From Polychytrium aggregatum (taxonomy: Eukaryota; Chytridiomycota; Chytridiomycetes; Polychytriales), in assembly GCF_025602895.1 (NCBI RefSeq), contig NW_026516272.1, positions 183,715-247,714 of the forward strand: a stretch of 64,000 nucleotides of DNA. The letters run 5' to 3'. The notes below the pieces were generated by a model that was not told the origin of the DNA, searched no databases, and was given only the letters and a program-made list of their open reading frames with translations. Position 1 is the first letter of the stretch, and the number at the start of each line of letters is the position of its first letter. Positions 1 through 17,481 of this stretch are shown in pieces. A program made the position numbers and the translations under genes.

Positions 1-108
1 CGGACGGCACACCGAGGCAAGCCCCCGGCCCAGAACACACCCGAACAGACCCGAACAGGACCAGCCCGGCCAGAACGGGTCTGCCCAGACGGCATCCACC
101 TGGGTTTC

Positions 109-154
109 CTCGCTGCGGCTGCCTCGCTGCGGCTGCCTCGCTGCGGCTGCCTCG
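109..154. repeat. 14-bp tandem repeat, about 3.3 copies
   Basis: The unit CTCGCTGCGGCTGC is repeated three times exactly and then starts a fourth time. It lies about 470 bases upstream of the stress-protein start codon. No gene is seen in bases 1-447. Confidence 0.9.
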
Positions 155-447
155 CCAAGGGTGGCGACGATCCACGTGTAGCCAATTCCAGCCAATGGCA
201 GCCGGCGAGCGGTTTGTGCCGGAAGTGGTCCCGAACTGCTTCCAAAGTGGTCTGTCACAGGTCCGTCCGCAGGCTTGTTCCCCCTTGTCTGGTGCGCCAC
301 GCGCCGCCGCCACTGGCCCTCGTGGCATGACCAACCACAGCGCCGCCGACCAGCAGTCGCCATGTCTGCAAAAAAAAAATATGGAGGGGGGTGGATGCAT
401 CGCGAGCGGCTCTGACCCGGCCTGGCACGGCCGGCTGGAGACAGGGA

Positions 448-455
448 TATAAATA
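448..455 (+). promoter_or_regulatory. TATA box candidate of the stress-protein gene
   Basis: TATAAATA stands about 170 bases upstream of the ATG at 621, in otherwise GC-rich DNA. CCAAT-like motifs (GCCAATTCC, GCCAATGG) lie near 181-197. Position and composition suggest a core promoter; no transcript start is known. Confidence 0.5.
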
Positions 456-549
456 CACTCCCTCCCTGGCTCGTCTCTCGGCCTCCATCGACACCGCCTC
501 GACACCACCTCGACTCGAAAGCATCACCGCCCACAGTGTGCAATCCAGT

Positions 550-570
550 CTGCAATCTGCAATCTGCAAT
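550..570. repeat. CTGCAAT heptamer x3
   Basis: Three perfect copies of CTGCAAT sit in the probable 5' leader of the stress-protein gene, 50 bases before its start codon. Confidence 0.85.
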
Positions 571-620
571 CTATCACCACCCACACCAGCCCAACACCAG
601 CACCACAGCCTGTCCTCAGA

Positions 621-1630
621 ATGGCCGCCAGCAACCTCGTTCTCATCCCCATCGACTCGATCTCTGAGCTCTCGCGAACCGTCATCCTCCACGCACTCAA
701 GCACAGCGTGGTGGCCACCGACAATGTCGAGATTCTCCATATCATCAAGCCGTCGCTGTGTAAGTTGCGGGTCCCGGCGGTGCATGGAGTGTTGGTGCTG
801 TGTGTGGCTTGTTGTTCTGTCGATCAGCGAGTCAGTCGGCCAGCCAGTCAGTCAGTCATCTAGTCAGTCATCTAGTCAGTCATCTAGTCAGTCATCTAGT
901 CAGTCGGCCAGTCAGTCGGCCACCCGGCCAGTCCTTCAGTCGCACTCACATCCTTCGCATGTCCCGACGCTGCCCCGTTCCTCTGTGCTTCCGCCCGTTT
1001 CTGCTTGCCTCCAGTCTCTGCCATGCAATCTGCATACGAGCACCGCGAGATCGTCGAGGTCACCCAGCGCCTCACCAAGTTTGTCCAGGAGATTGTCCAA
1101 GCAAGCGGCGTCGCAAACAAGGTCTCGCTCAACGTGATCCATGGAGAGGCCAAGGGCCACATCATGATGGAGATCAGCGACCGCGCTCCGCGACTGGTTG
1201 TCATGGGTGCCCACCCACATGGCCCCCTCGCTGGCACTGGTGAGTTGGTGTGTGGTGTCTGTCTGTCTTTGCGGTGTACCATGCTGCTGCGGTGCAGTGT
1301 GGCCTGTTGATGCGGTGCAGTGTGGTTTCTCTCGATCGGCGACTCCAGGATCGCATCAGAGCAATGCCGAGACTGGCCAATGTCGGCCACCCACTCCCAC
1401 ATCCACCCACAACCACTCCCACAACCACCCACTCACTGTGTCTGCTTCAATTGCCCGCACATCCCAACCGCCACCCCAACCACCCGTCTCGTCTCCCACA
1501 ATCTGCAGGCAGCATCACCGGATATGTCTCACAGCGATCCCCGTGTCCCGTGCTGGTTCTGCCTCACTCCATCGCCAAGACTGCCGTCCCGATGGAAGGC
1601 AGCAGCAGCAGCATCCCGATTGCTGCCTGA
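621..1630 (+). CDS. Universal stress protein (UspA) family
   Basis: Exons 621-759, 1015-1239 and 1509-1630 give 161 residues in one frame (GTAAGT and GTGAGT donors, CAG acceptors). The start is the first ATG of the frame that carries the family pattern. The protein is a single Usp domain: an N-terminal beta strand (LVLIPIDSISE), a middle strand ending in PRLVVMGAH, and the C-terminal glycine/serine ATP-binding loop (GPLAGTGSITGYV) followed by SPCPVLVLP, which is diagnostic of Usp proteins. Small cytosolic Usp proteins bind ATP or act as stress chaperones; which applies here cannot be told. The first glycine spacing of the ATP motif is not canonical, so nucleotide binding is uncertain. Intron 1 holds a tandem repeat. 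Confidence 0.9.
853..900. repeat. 12-bp intronic tandem repeat x4
   Basis: CAGTCATCTAGT is repeated four times inside intron 1 of the stress-protein gene, flanked by further CAGT runs. It adds length to the intron without touching the splice sites. Confidence 0.9.
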
Positions 1631-2289
1631 GCGAGCACCGTCCCCGCACCGTCTCCACCACCGTCTCCAGCACCGTCTGCAACTGCGTGACCCAGTCTCT
1701 CTTGTCTCGCTGCTGCACTCTGTCCCGTCTGGCCTCGTTGCTGCGCCTCGTTCTCTCCCAGCCGCAACCCGTCGCCCACCTGCTCCCTCCGCTTCCTGCG
1801 TGCGCCTCTATATCCCCGCTATGTTCCCGCTATGTTCCCGCTATATCCCCGCTATGCTCCATCATGTTCTCGATGTTTCATGCGGGTTTGTTCTCCTTAT
1901 TTATTGGCCGGCGTTGGTCCTGGATCTGTCGCCTCTGGCGGCGATGCGATCCCGACCTCGCTGTTCCCGGCCTCCTGTGCGATACCATTGTCATTGATTG
2001 CCATGGGCTGTCTCGGCCGTCCTTGACTCTCTGCCATTGGCTCGATCTGCTTGAATACACACATTCGCAACCAACCTCGTCTTCCGGCGATATCGGATGG
2101 TGGTCCGAGTCGATGTGGCTCGGAATTCAAAGTCGCTGGCTGTTCCACCCACTTCATTCCGACACAGCGCGTTTCGTTTTTTGCTTGGGCGCTTCGCGAT
2201 CGACTCGCGTCCAGCTTCGGATCCGCCAAGCTGCCTCCCTCTGACATCGTCTCTGCTGGTACCTCGCGGCTACGCACAGCAGCCCAGCC
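1631..2289. other. Intergenic, stress protein / TGS1
   Basis: This holds the 3' end of the stress gene and the TGS1 promoter. A short imperfect repeat based on CCGCTATGTTC lies at 1810-1860. No gene was recognised on either strand. Confidence 0.7.
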
Positions 2290-4907
<2,618 letters not shown>

Positions 4908-5383
4908 ATAGACCAAAGCACCATGGCGTACAAAGCCCTGTCGAAGTCAATAGCACCCAACGACGGAATCTCCCCTGCCGGGCTGTGAGAATGGCGGTGT
5001 GTAAGGGATTTGTATGGCAGCCTCGGGATCTGGTATTGGTCGCGCCTGGTCTGCCCACAGCGCATGTCTCCAATATTGTAGTAGCCCTCGCTACGACCTC
5101 CTGTTCGCAGCACCGTGCGATCCGGGCAGTCGCTGCTTCCGTGCGGGCAGAGCCGCAGCCTCCATGCGGGAAGGACGCCGATTGCGGACCAGTCGGAGGG
5201 ACAGCAACCGCGAAATGGGACAGCAGCCTCGAAAAGGGGCAGTCGCCAGCGAGCGCCTCTTGAGTCTGCCTGGATCGTCTGCCTGGATCGTCTGCGCCCT
5301 CCCCCAGCCGAGACTGCATCTGCATTCTTAAAAGGCACTTGCTCGGCAATATCTCCTCCCACGCCCTGGCACGCACCGCCCCG
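4908..5383. other. Intergenic, TGS1 / ASCC2
   Basis: Spacer between two genes on the same strand, presumably the TGS1 3' end and the ASCC2 promoter. A 15-base direct repeat built on CTGCCTGGATCGTCTG lies near 5268-5300. No gene seen. Confidence 0.65.
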
Positions 5384-8300
5384 ATGACGCTCAGATTGCT
5401 GCCATTCATCCCTCCTTCGGAGACCCGCATTCCCGACGATGCCAAGATCGAGTCGGCCCGATACATCCTGGACGATCTCGATGCCGTCCTGGCCCTCCCC
5501 TTCGAGGAGATGTGGGCTGCGCTGGTTTTGCCTGCCCTGACAGAAGCACAAGAAGAGTCGCTGATGATCTCTGTGCCCGAGTTTCTCCAGCATTTTTTGC
5601 GGTACCAGGCTCGCAACCACCAGCGGCGCTCTCTCAAAGCAGCGCACCATGCCGCCTCGGACCAGCAGCAGTGGCTGCGGGACCTGCACGATCTCGAGCT
5701 TCAGATCACCGAGAAGGTGTTCTGGCTGATCACCAAGATCGTGAACCCCCCAGCAGGCTCGGCACAGGTTGAAGGTTGGGCAGCCGAGCTGTTCGATCGG
5801 CACATCCTGACCACATCGCTGCTTCTCGATATCGCCACGGTCTACTCTCACGACAATCAAGATGCCATCCGGGCCGTCTTTACCAGCGTTCTGGCCAACG
5901 AGCCTCGTTTCATCGCAGAGCTCCGCGAGCTTCAGGAATTCGTTCTCGATGAGATCGACGATCTGGCAAGAAGAAACTCAAAGTCGTCCGGCAAAGGCAA
6001 GGGCAAAGGCAAGGGATCGGGAGAGACTGGCTCGGCTTCTCGTCCGGCACCGGAAGTGGCTATCGATATCCTCCACTTGAGGGATGCATCGCTTGCCCTC
6101 GACAACCTCGTTCGAGCCTGTGGGCATGCCGTCTCCTCGGACCTGACCTCGGACGACTCGACGTTTCTCCGGACCCTACTGATGGCACATGAAACTGCGA
6201 GCCTGGCTCTCAAGCAGGCTGGCGATCCGGAAAACGACCAGTCGACCTCGGCTCCGGACTGGTACGAGCTTTTCATCGAGAAGCAGCTCGATGCCTCAAT
6301 AGTTTCCGATAACCTCGCCGCGGCAGATCCAAACTATATCGCCGTGGCCCAGAGCCTGAAGCTGGCTCTCTGTCAGCTTGCCGACACCACGCTGAGGGCC
6401 AGTTTTATCGACCCCTTGCTCGAAAGTCCTCCAAATGGCGTTAGCAATGCCAGACACCATGAGGAAGGTCTGTGTGACTTTTTGTTGGAGTTGATCAATC
6501 AGTCTCACTTTGACGGCCCCGTGCGCTTTCTGTGGGATGCACCGTTCGGAATCGATCTCGAGGTCGAGCACGACATTGTCGACAGGCTCAAGCGCATCAA
6601 GGCACACTCTGGTGACCAAGATCACGCTCGACTGGAGTACGCTATCGCATCGCTTGAGCATCTGCTGACCTTTAGTGGAAACTCTGAAGTCAAGTACCAG
6701 CGCATGAACCAGCGAAGCGAAAGACTGACTATGCGGCTGTTATCGGAAGAAGCTGCCGCCCGCTCCTCAGGCGACGCTAGCACTAAGCTCTCCCCTGCTC
6801 TGGAGCGTCTATCGGTGAATGACATTGTAAGCACATGCAGCATGTCATTTTTGCCAGAAGCAGCTCGATCGCGGGGATGTGTATACTGACCATGTGCGGC
6901 CGCATTATCTCGCTGAACTCCAGACCAACGGTGCCACAGATGATCTGGAGTACGTCCAGCGAAGCTCGCTCATTTCGCAGATACACGATCTGTTCCCGGA
7001 TCTGGGAGATGGCTTCATCGAGGTACGACAGCGGTGTGCGGCTGTTTGCAGTTCAAAGGAATCGCCTTCAGCACTGCCCGACAGAGCGATTGCGCGGTGT
7101 GGATTCTGTGCTGATATCTCTATTGCTGCACAGGCATGTTTGATGGCCTACAACAATGACGTGGAAGTTGTGACGATGAAGCTGCTGGAAGACGATCTGC
7201 TGCCTCATGTTGCGGCACTCGACCGCAGTTTGAAGAGGTAGGTTCCGCCTCGCCGACAGTTGGGGCTGAACGAATGGACCACGATCCGCCTCCAGAATAC
7301 GAAATCTGACAGCCCAAACCGACTCCTGCAGAGCGCCGCCAAAGATCCAGTCCAATGTTGCGTCCAATCCGGAGGCCGACGAACCTCTGTCAAAGACATT
7401 GTCGACTCGCAGAAACATCACCGATGGCGATGAGTTTGACATCTTCAGCCACAAGAAGATTGATATGAGCAGCGTCATTGTTGGAAAGAAGCAGTAAGCT
7501 GGATGCCGCAGCCAGTGCCGGATGCAAACGTCGCCGCTTTGCTCTGCAGGAATCGTTAACCATGACCTTGGTCACAGGGACACTGGGGTAGTGCTGAACG
7601 ACCCCAAGTTTGTGCACGATCAGAAACAAGCCATACTCGATATGCAGTACGATGAGTACGATGATGAGTACGTATCCGGCTGCTGGTCGTGCTGGCTATC
7701 CGAGCGCCTGCATGAGCTCATCTGCCTAACCGGTCTTCACGCTCCAGATACGACGACACGTATGATACCGTCGACATCAAGCTTGCTGGAACTGTTGAGC
7801 TTCATCTTCTCGATGAGGTTGAGGGTGTGCCTGAGGAGAACCAACGGGCCCCTCCTCCTGCACCCAAGGTAGGCAGTCGCCGTATGCACGACGCGCAGCT
7901 GTATCGACAGTTTTGTACCTTGCCTCGATCGACTCACTGTTGCCGTCCTGCAACCTGCAAGCCTGCAATCAACCCTGCTGTCGAGGCCCTGGCCATCCAT
8001 GAGGCAGAGTTTGTCGCCCTCGCCACTTCGAATCCATCCATATTTGACATCAAGCAGCGAAAGTCACCACTGCGCGCCAAGCTCCGACAGACAACGTCCA
8101 TGTCGGACGAGCAGATCGAAGGATGGTACAAAATGTTTCTCCGGAATGTAGGTTTCGTGGCTTGTACACCCCAAGCACGACATCGGAGGTCGATAGGTTG
8201 AAGCATCCTCGATCGAGCAATGCGCCAGACTGATCCAGTGTTTCCCATCTTGTTCCAGCCTCGCAAAGATGCGATTCGATCCAAGTATGAGTGGAGAGGC

Positions 8301-8621
8301 AACCGCGCAAACCAGCAGCCAAGCATCAACAAGACCCAGTCCAGCAGCGAATCAGAAGAGGACGAAACCGTCGAGTCTCGACCTGCTCTGTCCGGAGATA
8401 CTTCCCGCAGCGGAGCATCCAATCAAAGAGGAGGACCGCAAATCGGCGGTGCTGGGCACAGAGGCGGCCGAGGCGGTGGTCAAGGCGGTGGTCGAGGCGG
8501 CGGTAACTCTCCGATGGACCGTGCCCGAAAGGACCGGAACAAGGCCAAGGTCGGCAACCACAATCGCAAGGATGGGCACGCCAGGAAACTGGCGCGGGGC
8601 TCCATGGGGATGCCGGAGTAG
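5384..8621 (+). CDS. ASCC2: ASCC2/Cue3-like subunit of the ribosome-quality trigger complex
   Basis: Eight exons: 5384-6826, 6924-7022, 7134-7237, 7296-7493, 7578-7667, 7748-7868, 7962-8147, 8259-8621; 867 residues (human ASCC2 is 757). The start ATG opens the family-like N-terminus (LRLLPFIPPSE). A CUE ubiquitin-binding domain lies near 485-550 (LISQIHDLFPDLGDGFIEA, then CLMAYNNDVE and LLEDDLLPHV). It is followed by the acidic Tyr-rich segment YDEYDDEYDDTYD typical of ASCC2, and by a basic Gly/Arg-rich tail (GGRGGGQGGGRGGG). Known role: with a helicase partner it recognises ubiquitinated collided ribosomes and splits them; in animals it also serves alkylation repair. The helicase partner is not in this window. 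All exon phases agree. Confidence 0.82.
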
Positions 8622-9130
8622 ATCAAGCGAGCGCCGGCGAGACTGATATAGAATACAAGGTGTCCAACACATTGAGAGCTTCCGCGACGCTATCACTACA
8701 GCGATATCCAGTAGGAAGGAAGAATATATCTTGGCGTGCGCGGCTCTCACGCTACCGCTCTTGAGTTGGCTCGCGAGGTGTAAACGTCCTATGCAGAGGT
8801 TGAAGGACGAAGGCCATGTTGGCAATCTCCGCAGGGGCCATTGCATCAATCTGCCAATCGCCGTGTCCCATTGTCGCTGAGGGCCCCGTCCAAGCACCCC
8901 GAGGTGGATCAACAATGCCGGGACCATATTGCAAGCTTGCGGCCGCCTCGCAGACAGCAAGAACAATAACCCCCGACCAGCGAGCTCTGCACAATCCAAC
9001 GCCATCCAAAATCTCCCTTCTTAAACCAAGGCGCTTCCCACAGTCGAAAGACACCAGGCCCTGCTCGACCTCAGACGCCTCTCCACCCCCCCCCAACTCC
9101 CTCGTATACATCCAGCCCTCTCTCTCCACG
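8622..9130. other. Intergenic, ASCC2 / RPEL gene
   Basis: Spacer with a C-rich stretch just before the RPEL start codon (9081-9095). No gene recognised. Confidence 0.65.
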
Positions 9131-10162
9131 ATGGCATCCAGACGCGGCCGTCAAAGAAGCGCCACTGTCGGCCAGGAGACCTTCAAGAACAAAACCGAAG
9201 ACAGCGACTCTGGATTCCACGCTCTGTCCAAAGGTAATTCTACTGCTTTGGCGGCACCGCATGCAAGGGTTGGCTGGAGCAAGCCTGGAGGAGAGGACCG
9301 TATAAGCACCAAAGAGTACTGACAAGCGTGCTACGATCGTATGCAATTCGCAATCAACAGGTGGAGGATGCACTTTGGTCGAGAAGGATGAGAGTGCCTT
9401 CATGGCCGCGCCGACTTCGCCCAGCATGGCTCCAAAGAAGCTTGGCCGATTTGTGGGGCTGGAGAATCTGAATTCTGCTCTGGCGAACCGCCCCGACAAG
9501 CAGACGCTGATTGACCGGAACGTATTGAAGCGTAAGGCACACGCTTTCGACTGAAGCCACAATGCAAGGGGTATGGGGCAGGCTTGCTCGTGTCTGCACC
9601 GTCTCTGACTATCTCATGTCCACGGTGGTGGGTGGGTCATTGCGGTCGAAACTCAGCCGACAACGTCTCGGCCAAGCTTCAAGGTGCACAAGAGATGTTG
9701 AAGAAGCAAATCATTGAGGTAAATGGCCGACTGGGAGTGTGCCCGGGGCAGGATACGGCCATACATGCCGGGAAGAGTTGGATACTCATCTCGAGCTCGA
9801 TCGCAATGTGCCAGGACAACTTGAGGGGCAAGATTGCTGCACGACCAGACAAGAACACCCTGCTCGAGCACCACATTTTGAAGGACGGCGAGGCTGCCAA
9901 TGCCACCCAGGTAACAAGCAACATGGCTTGGCGCTTAAGTAGCTCGAGGAAGCCGCATCGATTATGCTTCTAATGCCCAGTACAACGTGATAATGCTCAG
10001 GCAGCATCCCAGCAACCTGAAGCTGCTCAGAAGCAACTGCCAGGTCAAGCCAAACAGAGTCAGTATCAAAGTGGGCGAACGCAGGCTCGGCGGCTGCATG
10101 AACGCAGGGTGGATCTGTCTTGGGCATCGGATGGAGAGCAAAGGCAAACTGCAGAACCCTGA
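9131..10162 (+). CDS. RPEL-repeat actin-binding protein
   Basis: Exons 9131-9233, 9361-9531, 9657-9718, 9815-9910 and 10001-10162 give 197 residues. Two RPEL motifs are clear: LNSALANRPDKQTLIDRNVL and LRGKIAARPDKNTLLEHHIL, each with the Arg-Pro core, the downstream Leu and the closing basic residue. The linker PDNVSAKLQGAQEMLKKQ is helical, as between RPEL repeats. RPEL motifs bind monomeric (G-) actin in MRTF and Phactr proteins; no SAP or phosphatase-binding (RVxF) element was recognised, so the partner is unknown. The N-terminus is Ser/Arg rich and the C-terminus is a Gln-rich tail. It probably acts in cytoplasmic or nuclear actin sensing. Frame and phase agree throughout; the last exon is the least certain. 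Confidence 0.85.
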
Positions 10163-10633
10163 TGCCGATTTGTCGCCTGGACGGCCGGATGCGCATCGGC
10201 TGGACTGGACCTGTGCTGCGGACTGACGCTCTGTCGCTCTATCGTGGTTAACGGTTGACGGCACGGACTCTCAATCTGCAGCTCCTGTTGGCGTTTGAGT
10301 CCATTGTATGCAGGCGGCTTGGATGTGCCTGCCGCTTTTCCAGCAGAGACTGCCTACTTGCAGGACAGCTCCTGCAACGAGCTCCGCTGATGCCACGGCG
10401 AAACAGTTCTTTGGGGCTGTGTCTGCAATATATATATCGACCATTGGCCATACTCGAGACTGCCGGGCCGTGAACGCTCGTCTCAGGGGTTGACGAGGGA
10501 GGTGTCTATGGACAGCAACATCACCGCGAGGGATGGGGCGGGCTCGCCCGACTGGGTTCAGCATTGATCTCCATCGGCGCCGAAGACAACCTCCTCCCTC
10601 ACACCAGCGACTGCCCAGACTCGACTTGCAAGC
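10163..10633. other. Intergenic, RPEL gene / otubain
   Basis: Spacer between two + strand genes. A short AT run (ATATATATCG) lies near 10430. No gene recognised. Confidence 0.65.
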
Positions 10634-11988
10634 ATGGATCCAGCGAGCCAGCCCGATCGCCCGACAGACGAGGTACGCATAGCCGTCTGATGTCTGATGT
10701 GCTTGGATCGTCTGCAGACAGCCAACTTCATCCGCCCAATTGCTCCGCTGCGACTTGACTGCGACGCAGGAAATCCTTCGCTTTGAGCGATCCATCAAGG
10801 AGCAAGAAACCGGGAACCAGCCTCTTGTCTCGGAATTGCTAGGATTTGAGGGCCTGCGAGCGGTAGGTTCATGGATCATCGATACGCTCAGGTCCGCCTC
10901 GTTTGCCACTGCATCGTTCACACTTGGCGACTCACCGATGGACAACTATTCTCCATGTCTAGGAATATCAAAGTGGGCTCGAGGCGTTCCGAAGCAAGGT
11001 CGAGGTGAGTGGATCGGGAGCCGGGGCCCAAAAGCAAATCGCTGCAGCATAGGCTTGTCGACGAGGATCGAGCATCCAGGAGAGCGGTATAGTCAGTCTT
11101 GCTGCACAATGCGGCCACTAGCCCTCACTGAGACGCTTTCGCTCCCTTCAGCAACTGGCTGAGAGCCACATGGGTCTGCGGACGATCAAGAAGGACGGCA
11201 ACTGCTTCTACCGAGCCTTTGCCTTTCGTTTTTGCGAGCTTGTCTGGAAGAATGCTGGCACCGATTGGGCAAGCGTGATGCTGAACAGGGCGATTGCATC
11301 GCAGGCGCTGATGGCAGAGATGGGCTACGACATGAACCTGCTGGAGGAGTTTTGGGATTGTTTTGCCGAGGCACTGAAGCCTCATGGAAAGACGCCGGAG
11401 GACCTCCTGACGATCTTCCAGACGGACTATCTCAGCGACACGATCGTTTGCTATCTGCGACTTGTGACGGCAGCAGTCTTGAAGAAGGTAAGCTCAGTAG
11501 AATGTGCCGTCTGATCCAAGACCTCCGTGGTCGCTTGGAGAGCCACAAGCGAGAGCTGCAAGGCTAACGCAAGAACGGGGGCATCTCTTGCTTGCAGCAT
11601 GCCGAGATGTACGAGGGATTCGTCCTGGACAGCTATCCAAGCCTGACGGCCTTTATCTCTGCTCAAGTGGAGCCGAGTAAGTAACGAGGTCGATTTGCAG
11701 CCACTGCGGTGGCGCTCTGGTTGTGGGCTTCGTCTGCCAACTGAATGCGACTGCCCATGCCCAGTGAACGTCGAATCGGACCAGATCCACATCGTGTGCA
11801 TGGCCAACGTATTCGGAGTCGATGTGAAAATCGCCAACCTCGACCCGACCGAAGGGTCGGACGGAGCCGTGCTGAACTTTCACGAGATTACGCCCATGGA
11901 TGCCGTCGGGATCGACGAAAAGGACCGCCCGAAGGTGGTGCTGCTCTACAGGCCCGGTCATTACGATGTCCTGTATCCTCGGGCCTGA
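10634..11988 (+). CDS. OTUB1: Otubain deubiquitinase (OTU cysteine protease)
   Basis: Six exons: 10634-10672, 10770-10862, 10963-11004, 11152-11487, 11598-11676, 11765-11988; 270 residues, the usual otubain length. The catalytic triad is visible: Asp and Cys in KKDGNCFYRAF and His in RPGHYDVLY near the C-terminus. Other family blocks are DTIVCYLRLVTAAVL, YEGFV and the SDQIHIV strand. Otubains cleave ubiquitin chains (OTUB1 prefers Lys48) and can inhibit E2 enzymes without catalysis. The N-terminus is short and acidic, so the E2-inhibiting extension may be reduced. The first exon codes only 13 residues; the start is the only ATG in phase with exon 2. Confidence 0.95.
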
Positions 11989-12182
11989 TATGGGCCATAC
12001 AGATACACACCTCCAAGATAGAGCTGAGCGCCAACGACACTCGCCATCAGAGCGGAATGCACCGTGGTTGAGGGTCGGTAGTGGCATATTCTGGATTATG
12101 AATACACATGTCCAGTGTGCTCATCCAAGTGCACCACCGCCCGTGGGAGGAGGTGTGGGGTACTATTGGATACGGGCTCTAC

Positions 12183-13131
12183 CTAGGGCTCTAGGCTGGG
12201 TTTGAGCGGAGGAATGGGGATGAACCCAAGATCTTTGCGCACCTGGTCAATGTCCTGATCCAGCAGATCCTCGTACATGACGCTCATGAGGAACTTGCAG
12301 CTTTCGGCGCACTGCAACGCCCACGGGACATAGTGGGTAAAGAGTCGCTCGCGCTCCAGGGGCGTCAGACGCAATGGACCCACGAGGGCCGAGAGGATGG
12401 CGACTGGGAGACCTGTTTGGTGGGCCTCGAACCACTTGAGCGCCAGCTCCGCCTCGACGGTGATTTGGTCGAGCCCAGAGAGCGTATGCCAAAAGTCGTG
12501 GACCTGGCGATATCGGAGGATCACATAGGCAAGCTCGGGGTCATCGACGTACTTGACCTTGTAGCGCACATGCGGTTGCATACGGCAATGGCGCATGGTT
12601 TGTTTGGTTGGTTCAACAGCAAACGGGAGGGGATGGCAGCGGAAATATCGATTGAGCAAAGCAGTCAGAAGGGAGAGCCGGCGCATCGAGCCGGAAGGAG
12701 CCGAGATCGTGCCATTTGCAAATGATGATACGCACAGGGCTTCGTTCGTCTGGGTCAAAGTGATACTGGTCCATAAAACGGGTGTATGCAAGCCCGAAGG
12801 AGTTTGGGGGATATTGCCGGAGCTTTTCGAGATCGAGTGTGGTGGAGTTGATGACCGGCCGCTCTCGCAATATCTTCCTGCCGGTCGGGTCGAGGAGCAT
12901 CTTGTCGCGGATCTTGCGCAGAAATATCGGGCCCGTGGCCTCGCCGAGGGCAGCAATCTGGTCCGCCTGGGTCGGATCGATGAGGCCACGGACGGCAGAA
13001 GATATCGCCAGGATCGGGCGCCACGACGGGCCAGAATGTGACAGGCGGGCCGGCGACAGGACGACCGGGGTGGCCAGGCGCCGGCTCTGCAGCGAGGCGA
13101 TGGATGAGCGAGGGAAGCGAGGGAAGCGCAT
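12183..13131 (-). CDS. COQ4: Coenzyme Q biosynthesis protein COQ4
   Basis: Two exons on the minus strand, 13131-12736 and 12557-12183, give 256 residues. The join uses a GTGCGT donor and restores the family sequence SPVKYVDDPELAYV. COQ4 is a mitochondrial matrix/inner-membrane protein of the CoQ synthome; recent work in other species assigns it C1 decarboxylation/hydroxylation of the quinone ring. The metal site HDFWH (HDxxH) is intact, with a downstream Glu (AELALKWFE). Blocks DPTGRKIL, ERPVIN and SALVGPLRL are typical. The first 30 residues are rich in Arg/Ser and lack acid, a good mitochondrial presequence. It is divergently arranged with MEF1, another mitochondrial gene. Confidence 0.95.
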
Positions 13132-13585
13132 GGGTTGGGCGTCGAGCGGATGGCGGTCTGGATGCAGCCCAGGACAGGGATATCGATCGAAGATGGATTT
13201 CGGTCCAAATCGATCGACCGACACGGCCGCGCGCTGATTGGCCGCCGCGGCCGTCACTGTGAATCACCTGGATGTCCACGTGACCAGCGCCTGCGATTTT
13301 TCTTTCCATGAATGGGTGCGCGGTCAGCCGAGAGCCCGCGGCCTCGGCGAGGACACAGCGCGCGCAGTTTCCGGCAGCAGGCGAGAGGGCGAGGACGCAC
13401 GCCGAGGACGTTCGCCGAGGACAGCGAGACCGCGCGGCCCCAGATCGCATTTTTCTTCACCGTCTGTTTCGCAGCCAGCCATCCTCGCTCGGATCCGGAT
13501 ACTTGCTCGCAGCGCAAGTCGCAGCAGCCCCTCTCCCGCTCGGCACTCGGCAGCACTTGGCAGCACATCGGCAGGTCGGCGCACC
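13132..13585. promoter_or_regulatory. Shared bidirectional promoter of COQ4 and MEF1
   Basis: A 454-base GC-rich gap between two divergent start codons of mitochondrial-protein genes. It contains an inverted CCAAT core inside ATTGGCCGCCGCGG at 13237-13250. No TATA box is obvious. Co-regulation is inferred from the arrangement only. Confidence 0.6.
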
Positions 13586-17071
<3,486 letters not shown>

Positions 17072-17481
17072 ACTGCATCTGCATGTTGAGGCCATTGTCC
17101 CATCATGTTTCTTGTTTCTGTTATAATCGACCACTGCTCCCTCCTGAGCAAACACCGGGTTGTCAAGTTCATTCCAATTGGCGCAACGATTTAATCGCCA
17201 TCTTCTTTGCCTTGGACTGCTTTGCTCCGTCCACTTTATGATTCTTTCCAGCTTATCATCAGAGTCTGCATTCACCCTGGGGACATGTGCTGGCCTGGCT
17301 CAGCGTGGCCGTTCAAGAAAATATAGTCCTTGCAGCGTGTTCGGAACGAAACGGGACAGTGCCCGTTCGTGCGCATTCACATCAAACACTGCTTCTTCAT
17401 AGAGAACGAGATGCTGGGGGTGTGTGACATGTTCCGACCACGGCAGGTTGTTGTCTGAGCGGGACGATGGGACCTGTTGTT
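17072..17481. other. MEF1 3' flank with a stray transposon-type end
   Basis: No gene is seen. At 17348-17360 GAAACGGGACAGT repeats the terminal motif of the neighbouring Fanzor element (same sequence at 17498-17510), 150 bases outside that element. It may be a solo end or a nested copy. Confidence 0.6.

Noticed and set aside
853-900. Possible CRISPR-like array (also at 51027, 58709 and 59134)
   Set aside because: These are direct tandem repeats without unique spacers, in a eukaryotic genome.
1198-2244. 348-codon plus-strand frame overlapping the stress-protein 3' end
   Set aside because: It overlaps the well-supported last exon of the stress protein in another frame and has no recognisable domain.
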